Positions 55,025 through 64,000 of a stretch of 64,000 nt of DNA are shown here, piece after piece. The DNA is from Zymoseptoria tritici IPO323 (Eukaryota; Ascomycota; Dothideomycetes; Mycosphaerellales; Mycosphaerellaceae). The position numbers were made by a program, and so were the translations under genes. The stretch is taken from positions 248,001-312,000 of the forward strand of contig NC_018207.1 in the NCBI RefSeq assembly GCF_000219625.1. The letters run 5' to 3'. Position 1 is the first letter of the stretch. Each line of letters begins with the position of its first letter. Below the pieces are notes generated by a model. That model did not search any database. It had not been told where the DNA came from and was given only the letters and a program-made list of their open reading frames with translations.

Positions 55025-56373
55025 GTTGAGTAACTTGATTGCAGTGAGGTGAGTGGTGTTGTGGTTTCTTGAGACGGATGAGGTCAATGTGAAGCGTGAT
55101 ATGGCTTCACGAGAGAAGCTTGGATGATGAACGGTCGATGGTTTTGATGATTCTTGTCGTTGTTGTAGAGGAGAAGGAAGGAGAAGTTGATGAGCAAGAA
55201 AGAGACAAGAAGAAAGATGAGGTGAGGTCTGAGATTGCTCCGAGCTCTCTCTTGCAACGTCAGATGTCTCCCAATGAGGAGCTATCGCAAGGAGAGAGGG
55301 AGAGGGAGAGAGGTCCAGTCATGGTATCGATCGCGTGACCGTGACCATCCACCGGAACCACACAATGAGGACAGCTCCTGCTTCATCAGGGACAATCTTG
55401 CCGATGTCGCTGTTCTTGTCATCCTTTTCCACTTCTTTCCGTGCTATCGTCGACTAGACTGCTCCATATTGAGAGTCACCCGACGTTCGATATTCTTCTA
55501 GACCCGACGCCATTGAGAGATAGAGAACAGTCACCCGTCACGCGACCTCGTCCAGGGTGGAAGTGGAAGTCGACGCGAGGCCTAGTGGGGTTGCTGGAGA
55601 GCTCCCGTCCCCATCGCTGAAACAAAGCCCGATAAACAACCCCAATGCTGCCGATAACGACACTGCTGTGAGATGTGACGACAGACGACACGTCAAAAAG
55701 GACACGTTTCATTCTCGATGTTGTTTATGTTGACGCATGCATGGAAGATCCTCATATCTTTGATGATTGATCCTCGTCTGTTGATTCCTATCGCTTCCAT
55801 TGACAACCTGGAAGCTCTTGACCCTTTGACGTCAGCCCTCTCACGGCCACGTTTCACAAAAGTCCGGGGAAAGGACGAGACGAGCTCGCCATTTCTCACG
55901 CAATCGAGCACACCGTTTTATCACCGCAACCGAGACGACTCTCCAAGCACACGGCAAGCACTTCCCATTCATCTCCTACTTACGACGAAACAAACGACCA
56001 ACCGCGTCGGTACATGAGGACCTTGCATTCCCAAGACTCAAGTACCGAATGACATCCCCGCTTTTTCTACCCCGGACTCAGGAGCCGCGCTAAGAACCAA
56101 GTGGAGCTCCAACCGGAAGATGTGCCGGTGCAGGGACCATGGAATGCAATGATCGATCGTCGACAAGGACGTCGCGATCGGACCCTTCGTCCATGGTGAG
56201 CGTGATCGAACGAGACGAAAGCTGCGGTCTTCTGGACTGCAGTACGAATGTCTGGGCTGGTCTGGAATCCGCAATGGCAATCTGTCGATGCCTGAGGTAT
56301 GTTGTCGTCCGAACACGAGAGTATACCATTTCTTGATTCCGAGCATCACGACTAGATACTCACTCAGGCCCCT
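55025..56373. other. 1.35-kb stretch without recognisable genes
   Basis: Upstream region of the STF2-like gene and 3' region of the glycosyltransferase gene. A GA-rich run lies near 55290-55315. Frames here show no family features. Confidence 0.4.
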
Positions 56374-57933
56374 CTACGGATTAAACACCTTCCCCTCATG
56401 CTCGCCACAAACATCCTCCCAAGCCATCCATTCCCCCAAATCATTCCACACCCCTCCCTTCCTGAACTCCTCACTCCGACTCTTCGCCAACTCACCATCA
56501 CTGACTCCTCTCACCCCTTCAACAGCCACATACTCCACCCCCTCCACCGTCGCCACGACCCTCTCCCCCGTCCCATCTTTCCCCTCCCTCCACCCTTCAC
56601 CCAACCACTTCCTCCGTCCCGCCAGCAACAACGCCTCAGCGTGCGGATGGAACCACATCCTTCCCCACCACAAGTCGCGGAGATACTTCAACGGCGTGAT
56701 GTGAAATAGTGGAAACACCGTGCCCGTCAGGACATTCATGCCCAGCGGCATCTGCTCCCAACCCCGGCCATCAAGCAGAGAAGTCACCGCATCCGCGGCA
56801 AAAGGGCCAGGTGAGGAGGCGATATCCTCATCCAGCACCAATCGATCCAGTCGTCCCATCTCCGCATGTCGTCGATTCTCCCCTCCCTTCCCGGGCGCTG
56901 ACGACGACAAGGAGGAATGATTAAACCTCATCCAAGTCACATACTCATGATACAAACTCTCCTGAAAACAATCCCCCTCCCCATCCACCGTAACCCCAAA
57001 CTCCCTCCTCCTGTTCACCAATCCATCTCCACCTCCCGCCACCATCGTCCCATTCGCCAACCCCAACCGTGCTTCCTCTTGTAAATTCCACAAAACATGC
57101 AAATAATGCTGATCGCTATTCTTCAACTTCCACTCACTAACCGGTCGTAACTCCTCCACAATCTCATACGTCGAATTCCAAAAGTCCCGCACATCCGCTA
57201 GTCTTCCAATCAGAGTGCCGGAATTCAAATGTCGAGGTCGTACGGCAGGTGCATGCTCCAGATCTCCACGATCAGTCGACGGACCCATGATGTATTCCGG
57301 TAAGAGCGACGCCGGGGACGACCAGCATGGAATCTGCTTCCCGGGATCTTGTGGCCAACAAAGTCGATCCGCGCCAAAGAGGACCGTATTCCTCACCTTC
57401 CCACCCACAGCTTCCACATCGAGAATCCCTTCCCGTTCCAGCCGTCGATTCTCCTTCCCGATTGCGAGGAGATATCGTTTAATCATCACCTCCACCGGTA
57501 ATTGCAGCCAGACATCATACGCATCCAACAAAACCACCAAATCCTCGTCGGATTCCGGTCCGAGGGTGGAGAAATACTCGTCGAAAAGCGGGAATTTAAA
57601 AAGGTGATTAGAAGAACCATTCCAGCGGCCGTGACCTCCCCAGCCGATGAGGATGGGAGGCGGGTAGGTGAGGATTTGGCTCGTGAGGAGGAGTTTGCAG
57701 GCGTCGGGGTTGAGGGCTGTGGCGGGGAGGAGGTGGTGGATGCGTCGGCGGGTGAGGGGAGGTGGGGAGGTGGGGGAGGGGCCGTGGTATTTGGTGCTGG
57801 GGGAGGGGAGGGAGGAGTTGGGTGGTGGAGATGGAGGGGGATGGGTTGGGGGTATGTAGAGGAGAAGTAGGAGGATTAGAGCGAAGAGGGTGGAGGAGAG
57901 GAGGACGATGGGACGACGGAGGGGGGAGGGCAT
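56374..57933 (-). CDS. Type II membrane glycosyltransferase-like protein (PLOD-type fold), DxD-like motif intact
   Basis: 519 residues, intronless. A short basic N-terminus and one membrane anchor (about 8-27, IVLLSSTLFALILLLLLY) are followed by a Pro-rich stem, then a catalytic-looking domain. DLVVLLDAYDVWLQLP carries a DxxD metal-site motif (Asp136, Asp139), RHLNSGTLIG (about 233-242) and NSDQHYL (271-277) are blocks seen in the glycosyltransferase part of lysyl hydroxylases and in related fungal transferases. FGADRLCWPQ and EYIMGP lie between. A C-terminal FHPHAEALLLAG block is shared with the divergent neighbour. Likely a Golgi enzyme; donor and acceptor unknown. Confidence 0.72.
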   Translation of the reverse strand: MPSPLRRPIVLLSSTLFALILLLLLYIPPTHPPPSPPPNSSLPSPSTKYHGPSPTSPPPLTRRRIHHLLPATALNPDACKLLLTSQILTYPPPILIGWGGHGRWNGSSNHLFKFPLFDEYFSTLGPESDEDLVVLLDAYDVWLQLPVEVMIKRYLLAIGKENRRLEREGILDVEAVGGKVRNTVLFGADRLCWPQDPGKQIPCWSSPASLLPEYIMGPSTDRGDLEHAPAVRPRHLNSGTLIGRLADVRDFWNSTYEIVEELRPVSEWKLKNSDQHYLHVLWNLQEEARLGLANGTMVAGGGDGLVNRRREFGVTVDGEGDCFQESLYHEYVTWMRFNHSSLSSSAPGKGGENRRHAEMGRLDRLVLDEDIASSPGPFAADAVTSLLDGRGWEQMPLGMNVLTGTVFPLFHITPLKYLRDLWWGRMWFHPHAEALLLAGRRKWLGEGWREGKDGTGERVVATVEGVEYVAVEGVRGVSDGELAKSRSEEFRKGGVWNDLGEWMAWEDVCGEHEGKVFNP

Positions 57934-58718
57934 CGTGGACCGCTGTAGAGATCAGGAAAAGTAATGAATATCGTTATCGCATCGCATGGAAGGAAATGGT
58001 GAACATGTCTCGAAGAAATGGACTCTGCAAGACAACCGACAAGGGCTGAGAAAATGCCGCCAGAGAAGCTGACACGCAGGAACGGAAGGAAATGTCCCAC
58101 TCGACCAGAAGCGCAGATAGACAGATCAGGCACAACAATGACCTCGCCGTGGCGCGCGGCATCCTCATCCAACACGGCACTGGCATGCCGCCACGACCCA
58201 CCTATTTTCCAGCACAGGAAGAGCGGCTGATGCGCATCGGTCAAAGAAGCGACGTCAGCCAACAGTGCATGCGATAGAGATAGAATCGAGATAGAAACGA
58301 GTTCAGCGGCTCCACTGGGCGAGCAAATGGGTTTGGGAAACCCTGTCAATGCGCAGTGGAACCGTGAAGGAGACCAATGCGATGTGCGAAGAGGGAAGAG
58401 GTGAGGTCCACTTTCTGCTCTGCGAGTTTCAGCTTCGGGTGCTTGGCACCGCGCGTTGGATGCATCAGGATTGTCATCCTTGTTCGCACGACGTGTGTTC
58501 CAATGCCGAGACGGGTTTGTGGAAGGGAGAGAGTGTACGCATGCGTGGACTGGGCATGTCTCATCTCGCTCGTGGAAATGTTCGGTGCTCGGCGGGGGTC
58601 TTGGAGGTCTCGTCTTAGCTCTGCTTTTTCATCATGCTGGACTGTCGGGGGAAGAGGTCCTTGAAGGGCTATATACGGAAGACGGATGATTGATGAAGTT
58701 TGAAATACAGCAGGCGAC
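57934..58718. promoter_or_regulatory. Divergent region between the two glycosyltransferase-like genes
   Basis: 785 bp between opposing starts of two paralogous genes; holds both promoters. Small frames inside it lack features. Confidence 0.45.
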
Positions 58719-60224
58719 ATGTCTTCCAAGTTCTCCTGGAGCCATGACTACACCTCTCTCCTGCCGGAGTCTCAACGTCACCTCCTCAGTCGGACCACGC
58801 CGTATCGCCGGATCATTGCAGCAGCTCTTTTGGCAGCGGTCTTACTTCTGACTTACGCTTTGGGTACCGGCGATGGCGCTGGAGATGCTTCTCATACTAC
58901 AACACCGCCCACTCAAGCTGAGATTGAGGATGCAACAAGACCGCTCTTTTTCAGTCTTTTGATTCCAGGTGGGAGGAAGCAAGATGTGGAGACGTGCCGC
59001 ACCATCCTCTCGGCTCAGGTGTTGAACTATCCGATACCTCAACTACTTCCTCTGGATCCGTCTCCTATTCAGCCCAGAGACGAAGGACAGGTGAATGAGA
59101 ACGGCGTTGATAAGGAGGTCACAGAGACGCAGCCTCCAACACCGGCCGTAGTATGGGTGGAAGCAATTCTCAAATGGCTCGGCAGAACTCCACCGGAAGG
59201 CGAAGATGGTATCGTCCTCCTTCTGGATGAGCCCGGCGTGTACTTTCAACTGAGGCCACAGGTATTGCTGCAGAGGTACTATCGAATCTTGACGGAGGCG
59301 GACGAGAGCGCGAGAGCTACTCGAATGGACGATGTGAAGAAGAGTGTCCTGCACAGCATTGTATTTCCAGCGGCAACATGCCGTCTTGTTTCCGATGGCG
59401 AGGTAGGCGCAAGATGCGACGCTGCGCCAGATCTCAGCTCGAAGCCTCTTGGAGAAGGGTACATGATGGGACCGGTAAAGGATATTCGCCAGCTTCTCAC
59501 TCGCACATTGGTGGCACTCAATCAAGACCCATCAGCGAGCGTCCACAACATCTTCACGACACTCTACACCGAACAGCTCCTCCACCGCCAAACCCAAGTC
59601 GACCAAAACTGGTTCACCTTCAACCAAGACCCCGAACTAGGAATCACCCTCGACACCACCTCCCACCTCAGCACCTCCATCCCCCCCTCCACCAACAAAA
59701 GCACTTGGAAATCCCTCTCCACCCTCCCACCCGAAATCACCGAAAGCACACCCCCCTACTGGACCGTCTTCGGCTCCGAGCCCACCCTCCCACACACCGC
59801 AACCTGGTCTTCCGTCCTCCTCTTCCACCCCTCCTCTTCAACCCCTCACTCCCCACCCCTCCTCCTCCATCCACCATCCACCCCTCCCTCACAGCGCACT
59901 CAAACCTGGAAATCCCTCTTCTACCACCCCCACGCTCGAACCCTCTACACCGCCGCGCAACACCTCCCCTCCACGATCGTCGCTTCGATTCCGGTTTTCG
60001 CCTCGGATGGACGGACTCGACTTGGAGACAGGACGTTTTGGAACCGGAAAGCGAAGCCTGATACGGCGGGTGCGTTTAATGGGGGGTTGAGGAAGGGACT
60101 GCAGGTTGGGGATGCGCTGGAAGAGGACTTTTGGCCTTGGAGGGATATGTGTGGTGGGGAGGCGGAGGTGGAGGGTGTGTTTGGGGATGGGAAGGGGGCG
60201 TGGGTTGGAGGGAGGTTTTACTAG
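58719..60224 (+). CDS. Divergent paralogue of the neighbouring glycosyltransferase, probably catalytically altered
   Basis: 501 residues, intronless, with an N-terminal anchor (about 31-48, RIIAAALLAAVLLLTYALG). It matches the neighbour in layout: CRTILSAQVLNYP (neighbour CKLLLTSQILTYP), IVLLLDEPGVYFQLRPQVLLQRY (neighbour VVLLDAYDVWLQLPVEVMIKRY), EGYMMGP (EYIMGP), HPHARTLYTAAQ (HPHAEALLLAG) and DFWPWRDMCGGE (EWMAWEDVCGEH). Where the neighbour has DAYD this protein has DEPG (170-173), losing the second Asp, and the HLNSG block is not recognisable. It may be a pseudoenzyme or have a changed role. The middle is Pro/Ser-rich. Confidence 0.62.
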   Translation: MSSKFSWSHDYTSLLPESQRHLLSRTTPYRRIIAAALLAAVLLLTYALGTGDGAGDASHTTTPPTQAEIEDATRPLFFSLLIPGGRKQDVETCRTILSAQVLNYPIPQLLPLDPSPIQPRDEGQVNENGVDKEVTETQPPTPAVVWVEAILKWLGRTPPEGEDGIVLLLDEPGVYFQLRPQVLLQRYYRILTEADESARATRMDDVKKSVLHSIVFPAATCRLVSDGEVGARCDAAPDLSSKPLGEGYMMGPVKDIRQLLTRTLVALNQDPSASVHNIFTTLYTEQLLHRQTQVDQNWFTFNQDPELGITLDTTSHLSTSIPPSTNKSTWKSLSTLPPEITESTPPYWTVFGSEPTLPHTATWSSVLLFHPSSSTPHSPPLLLHPPSTPPSQRTQTWKSLFYHPHARTLYTAAQHLPSTIVASIPVFASDGRTRLGDRTFWNRKAKPDTAGAFNGGLRKGLQVGDALEEDFWPWRDMCGGEAEVEGVFGDGKGAWVGGRFY

Positions 60225-60476
60225 ATCATCGAAAGGCCGCAAATGTACTTGATGAAAATCAGGGACGCTTCTATTTTATGTTTCTCAACATGTGTATTGT
60301 GCACCTCAGACCCAACTCGCCACAGGTAATCTTTCCTCCAACGCCAAAATATGAGAGAAACAAGACAAACAAAAGACCTCGCTCAATAGCACAACTGGGT
60401 ATTCAATCAATCTTTCCGTTTCCAAACCGACCCTCATCCTCCCTCCAACCCATTCCCACCTCCGCTCCAATCCTCC

Positions 60477-61691
60477 TCACACCCTCCCCGCCGGCGTCCT
60501 CTGATCCCCCGCAATCCCTCCACTCCCACCCTGCGCACTCACCACCTCCCGATACCGTCCCTGCGTCTCCGCCAACTCAATCTTCAACGCCTGAAACGCC
60601 TCAAACAACCCACTCTGCTTCGAAATCCCCGCATTGAATTTCTGCTGCAACGCATCCTTCGCCGCCTGCGCGTCCGCCAACGCACGTTGGGTCGCAGCAT
60701 TTTCCGCCGCTAGACCATCCGCTCGCTTCACCGCCGCCGCGAGGTCGTTATGTACCGTCGAGGAAGAAGTCTGTAGGGCCGCGCGGGCGGACTTTTCAGA
60801 CGCGAGTTGGGACTCGAGAGCGGAGAGTTTTTGTTCGAGAGCGGCGCGTTCGGTTTGAGCTGTTGTGAGGGCGGCTTGGGTGTTGGAGAGGTCGTCGAGG
60901 GCGGTGCGGGACCCGGATTGGTAGCTTGCGAGGGCTTGTTCGGATTCAGAGTTTGCTTTGGCGAGGGAGATGACGCGGTCGGTGAGGGAGGTGCGGTCTT
61001 TTTCGCTGGTTTCGAGGGCGGTTTTGGTGGTGGCGAGTTCTTCTTCCAGTTCGACGTTGCGGGTTCGTAGCGATTTGGAGCTTTGGACTAGCTCGGCGAT
61101 GTCCTTTTGCGTTTTGGACTTTTCTTCCGCGGCGGCGGTGGTGTGCTTTTGTTGGACTGCGGCCATGTCGTCTTTTGCTTTCTGTTCTAGCTCTTCGACT
61201 TGTGTCTTGTTGCTTTCCTGCAGTGCCGCTAGCTCGTCTTTCATCTTCTGCAACTCCACCTCATGCGAACTGACGCTCTCTTCGAGCTTCTCCCGCAACG
61301 TCTTCGCTTCCGTCACAGCCGACCGACTCGACTCATCCTTCTCCTTCAACTCCGCCTCCAACTCCGCCGCCTGCTTCCTCGCCCGATTCCGTTCCTGCGT
61401 CAAACTCTCCGCCACCCGCAATTGTCCCTGCAGCTCCCGACTGAGTTCATTCTGCAGATTCGAAATCGCATTCAATTTATCCTGCCGCACCGTGGCATTG
61501 GCTTGTGTCAATTCCTTGATCTCATCGCGGAGATTTTGCAAGTCTTTATCGCGGTCCTCGAGGGTTTTGGACGTGCCGGCGAGTTCGGCTTCGATGGCGG
61601 CTTTGAGCTCGGTGGTGATTTTGCATTGCTTGTCGAGGGCTTCGAGTTGTTCGCGGAGGGCGACTTTTTGTTTGGAGGAGGCGTTGCCCAT
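60477..61691 (-). CDS. Putatively N-myristoylated long coiled-coil protein
   Basis: 404 residues from the ATG at 61691; the frame is open 31 codons further upstream. I chose 61691 because it yields MGNASSKQK, a good N-myristoylation signal (Gly2, Ser6, Lys7). From about residue 10 to 350 the protein is an almost continuous Glu/Lys/Ala/Leu-rich coiled coil (for example LRDEIKELTQAN, LEEELATTKTALETSEKDR), ending in a short Gly/Ser-rich tail. Similar coiled coils also occur in myosin and tethering proteins, so similarity searches will be noisy. Function unknown; membrane-anchored tether or scaffold is a guess. Confidence 0.7.
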   Translation of the reverse strand: MGNASSKQKVALREQLEALDKQCKITTELKAAIEAELAGTSKTLEDRDKDLQNLRDEIKELTQANATVRQDKLNAISNLQNELSRELQGQLRVAESLTQERNRARKQAAELEAELKEKDESSRSAVTEAKTLREKLEESVSSHEVELQKMKDELAALQESNKTQVEELEQKAKDDMAAVQQKHTTAAAEEKSKTQKDIAELVQSSKSLRTRNVELEEELATTKTALETSEKDRTSLTDRVISLAKANSESEQALASYQSGSRTALDDLSNTQAALTTAQTERAALEQKLSALESQLASEKSARAALQTSSSTVHNDLAAAVKRADGLAAENAATQRALADAQAAKDALQQKFNAGISKQSGLFEAFQALKIELAETQGRYREVVSAQGGSGGIAGDQRTPAGRV

Positions 61692-62413
61692 TTTGGCAAC
61701 GGATGGGGGGAGTGAGGTGGGATGAGAGAGAGAGAGAGGGAAAAAGAAGAGACTCTCAATCAAGAAGAGCTTCGCGACCAGCACGAGCGGCTCACGAGCG
61801 ACTTACAATCTACAGATGATTGCGCGCAGGGGCATGGTCAGGCACTGGGCCGCAAAGAATAAAGTCAACGGGGTGCGTGTAAGGCCTACATCATCATTAG
61901 CTTTGTTGCATGACAGGCGTAGGCCCTAGCCTGGTCCACGCGCTGTGCCTATCAGGGCTTGTGAATGCGCGCAAAGCGAAATTGAGTCGAGGGGTAGGGG
62001 TTAGTCTTTGTTGGTTGGCGGTTGATCAGCAGGAATAGGAGGTCAGAGGCGCAATGGAACCTTGGAAGACGGTTTTCCCGGAGATATGCAGGGATCAACC
62101 ACGCTGAGTCAGCCCCTTGATTTTGATGTGAACTTGGATTGCCGGTTTCATGCACTCGGTGGAGGTCACTCGACTTGAACATCAGCTTCATCGCTCCGAT
62201 CTATGAGGTGACGTTGATGAATGACGGGAGCCATAAGTAGCACTTTCTATTTCGAGAATCGATGAACTCACAGGCACGGACGAGTTGGCAAGTGGCAGTG
62301 TGAGGAAAGCATCGTCAAATCGTGAGGTAAGTACATTGAAGACTGCATGCTCGATATAGTGACGGAAGAAGACCAATGTGCAACAGATTCAAGCATAGAA
62401 CCAGCAACAACGC
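61692..62413. other. Intergenic coiled-coil gene/enoyl-CoA hydratase gene
   Basis: 722 bp holding the coiled-coil gene promoter and the 3' region of the hydratase gene. The unspliced hydratase frame extends into it as far as 62268. Confidence 0.45.
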
Positions 62414-63406
62414 TCACATCTTCGACTCTCGGTTTTTGCGCTTGTCTGATCGAGGTGTCAGCAGGAATGAAAACCTCAGAGAGAACGCAATACTCACCCG
62501 CCAACTCCTGCATCTTCGCCCCCATCCTCTTCTGCGGCTCGCCCGCAACAAACTTCTCCGAAAGCGCCTGCCACGCCTCAAACAGTCCCAGAATCCTCGC
62601 ATCCCTCGTACTCTTATTCTGCAACCTCTTCATCTCCATCAACGAATTCCCATCCCTCTCCCTCAGCATCTCCTTGAGGTAAGCATGCACCTCGGCGTGA
62701 AAGTTCTCCTTCGGGAAAATCTTATTCACCAGTCCCATTTCCTTCAACTCCTCCACCGGCGCCTTACCGCCGAACATCAACCAGTCATTCGCGCGGTGGA
62801 CGCCCATGTGCTGCGCCCAGTTGACGGCGCTTCCGTTCTCGGGAATCAGACCCAGCTGGCTGAATGTCACTTGCAGCCATGTGCCCTCGGCGGCGTAGAA
62901 GAGATCGCTCGAGCCTTGGAACCATGCGGCTCCTGCGCCGACTCCGTGGCCGTTCATGGCTAGCACGACGACTTTCTTGTGGTCGATGATGGATCGGACG
63001 AGTTCCATGCCCACGGCGAACCGCTCGGCCCAGAAGATCTTCTTCTCGCCTTCGTTCTTGAAGCTGGTGGGGGTTTTGGTGACGCCTGTGATGGGATGGT
63101 CAGTCATCGCAGTCCCGTCTCAAGCTACTGAATTCGTACTCGTGACATCTGCTCCTGCGGCGAAGAATCTACCTTCGCCGGTGAGGACAGTGAATGTGGT
63201 GTCGGGATGTCTATCCAGCTCGCGAAGTGCCGAAATGGTATCGGAGATCATGCTGCCGCCGAAGGAATTGAGCTGCTTCGGCCGGTTGAACTGGAATTGA
63301 GTCAGCTGATCGTTCGATGCCGAGTCTGCTACGAAGAACATGCCTTGATCGTGCCAATGCCATCCTGGACCGTGACGATGATATCGTCGTACTTTGAGAT
63401 GGACAT
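62414..63406 (-). CDS. Peroxisomal enoyl-CoA hydratase/isomerase (crotonase family) with PTS1
   Basis: Acts on fatty acyl-CoA double bonds in peroxisomal beta-oxidation. Four exons, 63406-63344, 63290-63140, 63085-62498, 62445-62414, 277 residues. Intron 1 (53 bp) has a GC donor (AAG|GCATGT) and a normal acceptor with GCTGAC branch; introns 2 and 3 (54 and 52 bp) are GT-AG. Crotonase blocks: FNRPKQLNSFGGSMI, GRFFAAGADVT (oxyanion hole), VLAMNGHGVGAGAAW (second oxyanion block), and LGLIPENGSAVNW with the candidate catalytic Glu. The last 32-nt exon encodes DKRKNRESKM, so the protein ends in SKM, a PTS1 variant with basic residues before it. Hydratase versus delta3,delta2-isomerase cannot be settled by eye. 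Confidence 0.88.
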
Positions 63407-64000
63407 CTTGATGGTCGCTTCGAAGAATGAGCCTCCTTGCTGATATGGTACAGTATGTTTTCGGCTCTGCTTGAGGAAGTCTGTTTGGTGTTGATGTTCA
63501 ATGCAGTTTGACGTTCGTTGTTGTCGTTGTTCTTCACTGATCATGTTCAATGCAGCCGAACTAACCTCGGCCGTAGACCCTTGTGCTCTGAGGGTCAAGC
63601 CACACCATTGTGGCGCATGGTTCCTGGCAGTCTGCACGAGTCGACGACATGTCATCTGCACGAGTCGCCATGAACATGTCGTTCACTCCGCTCATAATCT
63701 TTGCAAGTCATTGGCATGCGCTTCACCTTGACGTCTCATGCTTACATCACCCACTCCTTGTGAAACGCAGTCGCATGTCGATTCGATCTCCAGTCGGCCG
63801 CGTCTTTGCAATTCAGATGGCCTGAGATCTCGCACAGTACCACATCTGATGGCATTGCGTGAAACTTGCGAGAACAGTGCAGATCTGGGTCACAGTCATC
63901 TGATTGCTCATGTCTGCATGCTCTATCGCGGGGAATACGCTTGGAAGATATTCATGGTGCAATTGACAGCACTCGAGTGCAGGAAGTCGTGCTCCAACCG
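63407..64000. other. Upstream region of the hydratase gene to window end
   Basis: Promoter of the crotonase gene; no further gene recognised before the window ends. Confidence 0.45.

Noticed and set aside
59378..60061. 227-codon frame overlapping the second glycosyltransferase-like gene
   Set aside because: Same-strand shadow frame over a Pro/Ser-rich region; the anchored 501-residue frame shares blocks with its neighbour and this one does not.

Overview
This window is nuclear DNA of a filamentous ascomycete (Pezizomycotina; the overall look fits Dothideomycetes, but I cannot fix the genus). The evidence is eukaryotic genes on both strands with short introns (48-79 bp in nearly all genes, GT-AG with CTGAC/CTAAC branch sites just before the acceptor), a Zn2Cys6 transcription factor of the fungal type, a KEX1 protease, and one LTR retrotransposon destroyed by C-to-T/G-to-A mutation in the style of repeat-induced point mutation (RIP).

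Layout. 1-15.5 kb: a histidine acid phosphatase cut by the window edge, nucleoporin NUP133, cytosolic methionyl-tRNA synthetase, the Fe-S adaptor LTO1, the mitochondrial lipid-transfer protein UPS2, a 3.9-kb gene-poor stretch, and glutathione reductase. 15.9-22.3 kb: a complete Ty1/copia element with 171-bp LTRs and a 5-bp target duplication, very AT-rich and stop-ridden, with a tRNA-Cys-like cloverleaf inside it. 22.8-25.3 kb: a four-exon Zn2Cys6 regulator, then 3 kb without genes. 28.3-45.8 kb: KEX1 and RAD52 (divergent), two tandem paralogous membrane proteins of unknown function, an acyltransferase of the penicillin IAT family, eIF2B-beta, the NEM1 phosphatase, SFM1 methyltransferase, a mitochondrial aconitase of the ACO2 type and endosulfine. 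46.8-64 kb: a six-cysteine small secreted protein, a Ctr copper transporter, a p24 cargo receptor, methionyl-tRNA formyltransferase, a short-chain dehydrogenase, an STF2-like protein, two head-to-head glycosyltransferase-like genes, a putatively myristoylated coiled-coil protein and a peroxisomal enoyl-CoA hydratase/isomerase.

The genes are mostly conserved housekeeping functions and do not form a pathway cluster. Links worth noting are two paralogue pairs (33.0-35.1 kb and 56.4-60.2 kb) and several short divergent promoters. All multi-exon models were built by hand from splice motifs and protein continuity. Family names rest on recognised motifs; no database search was run.
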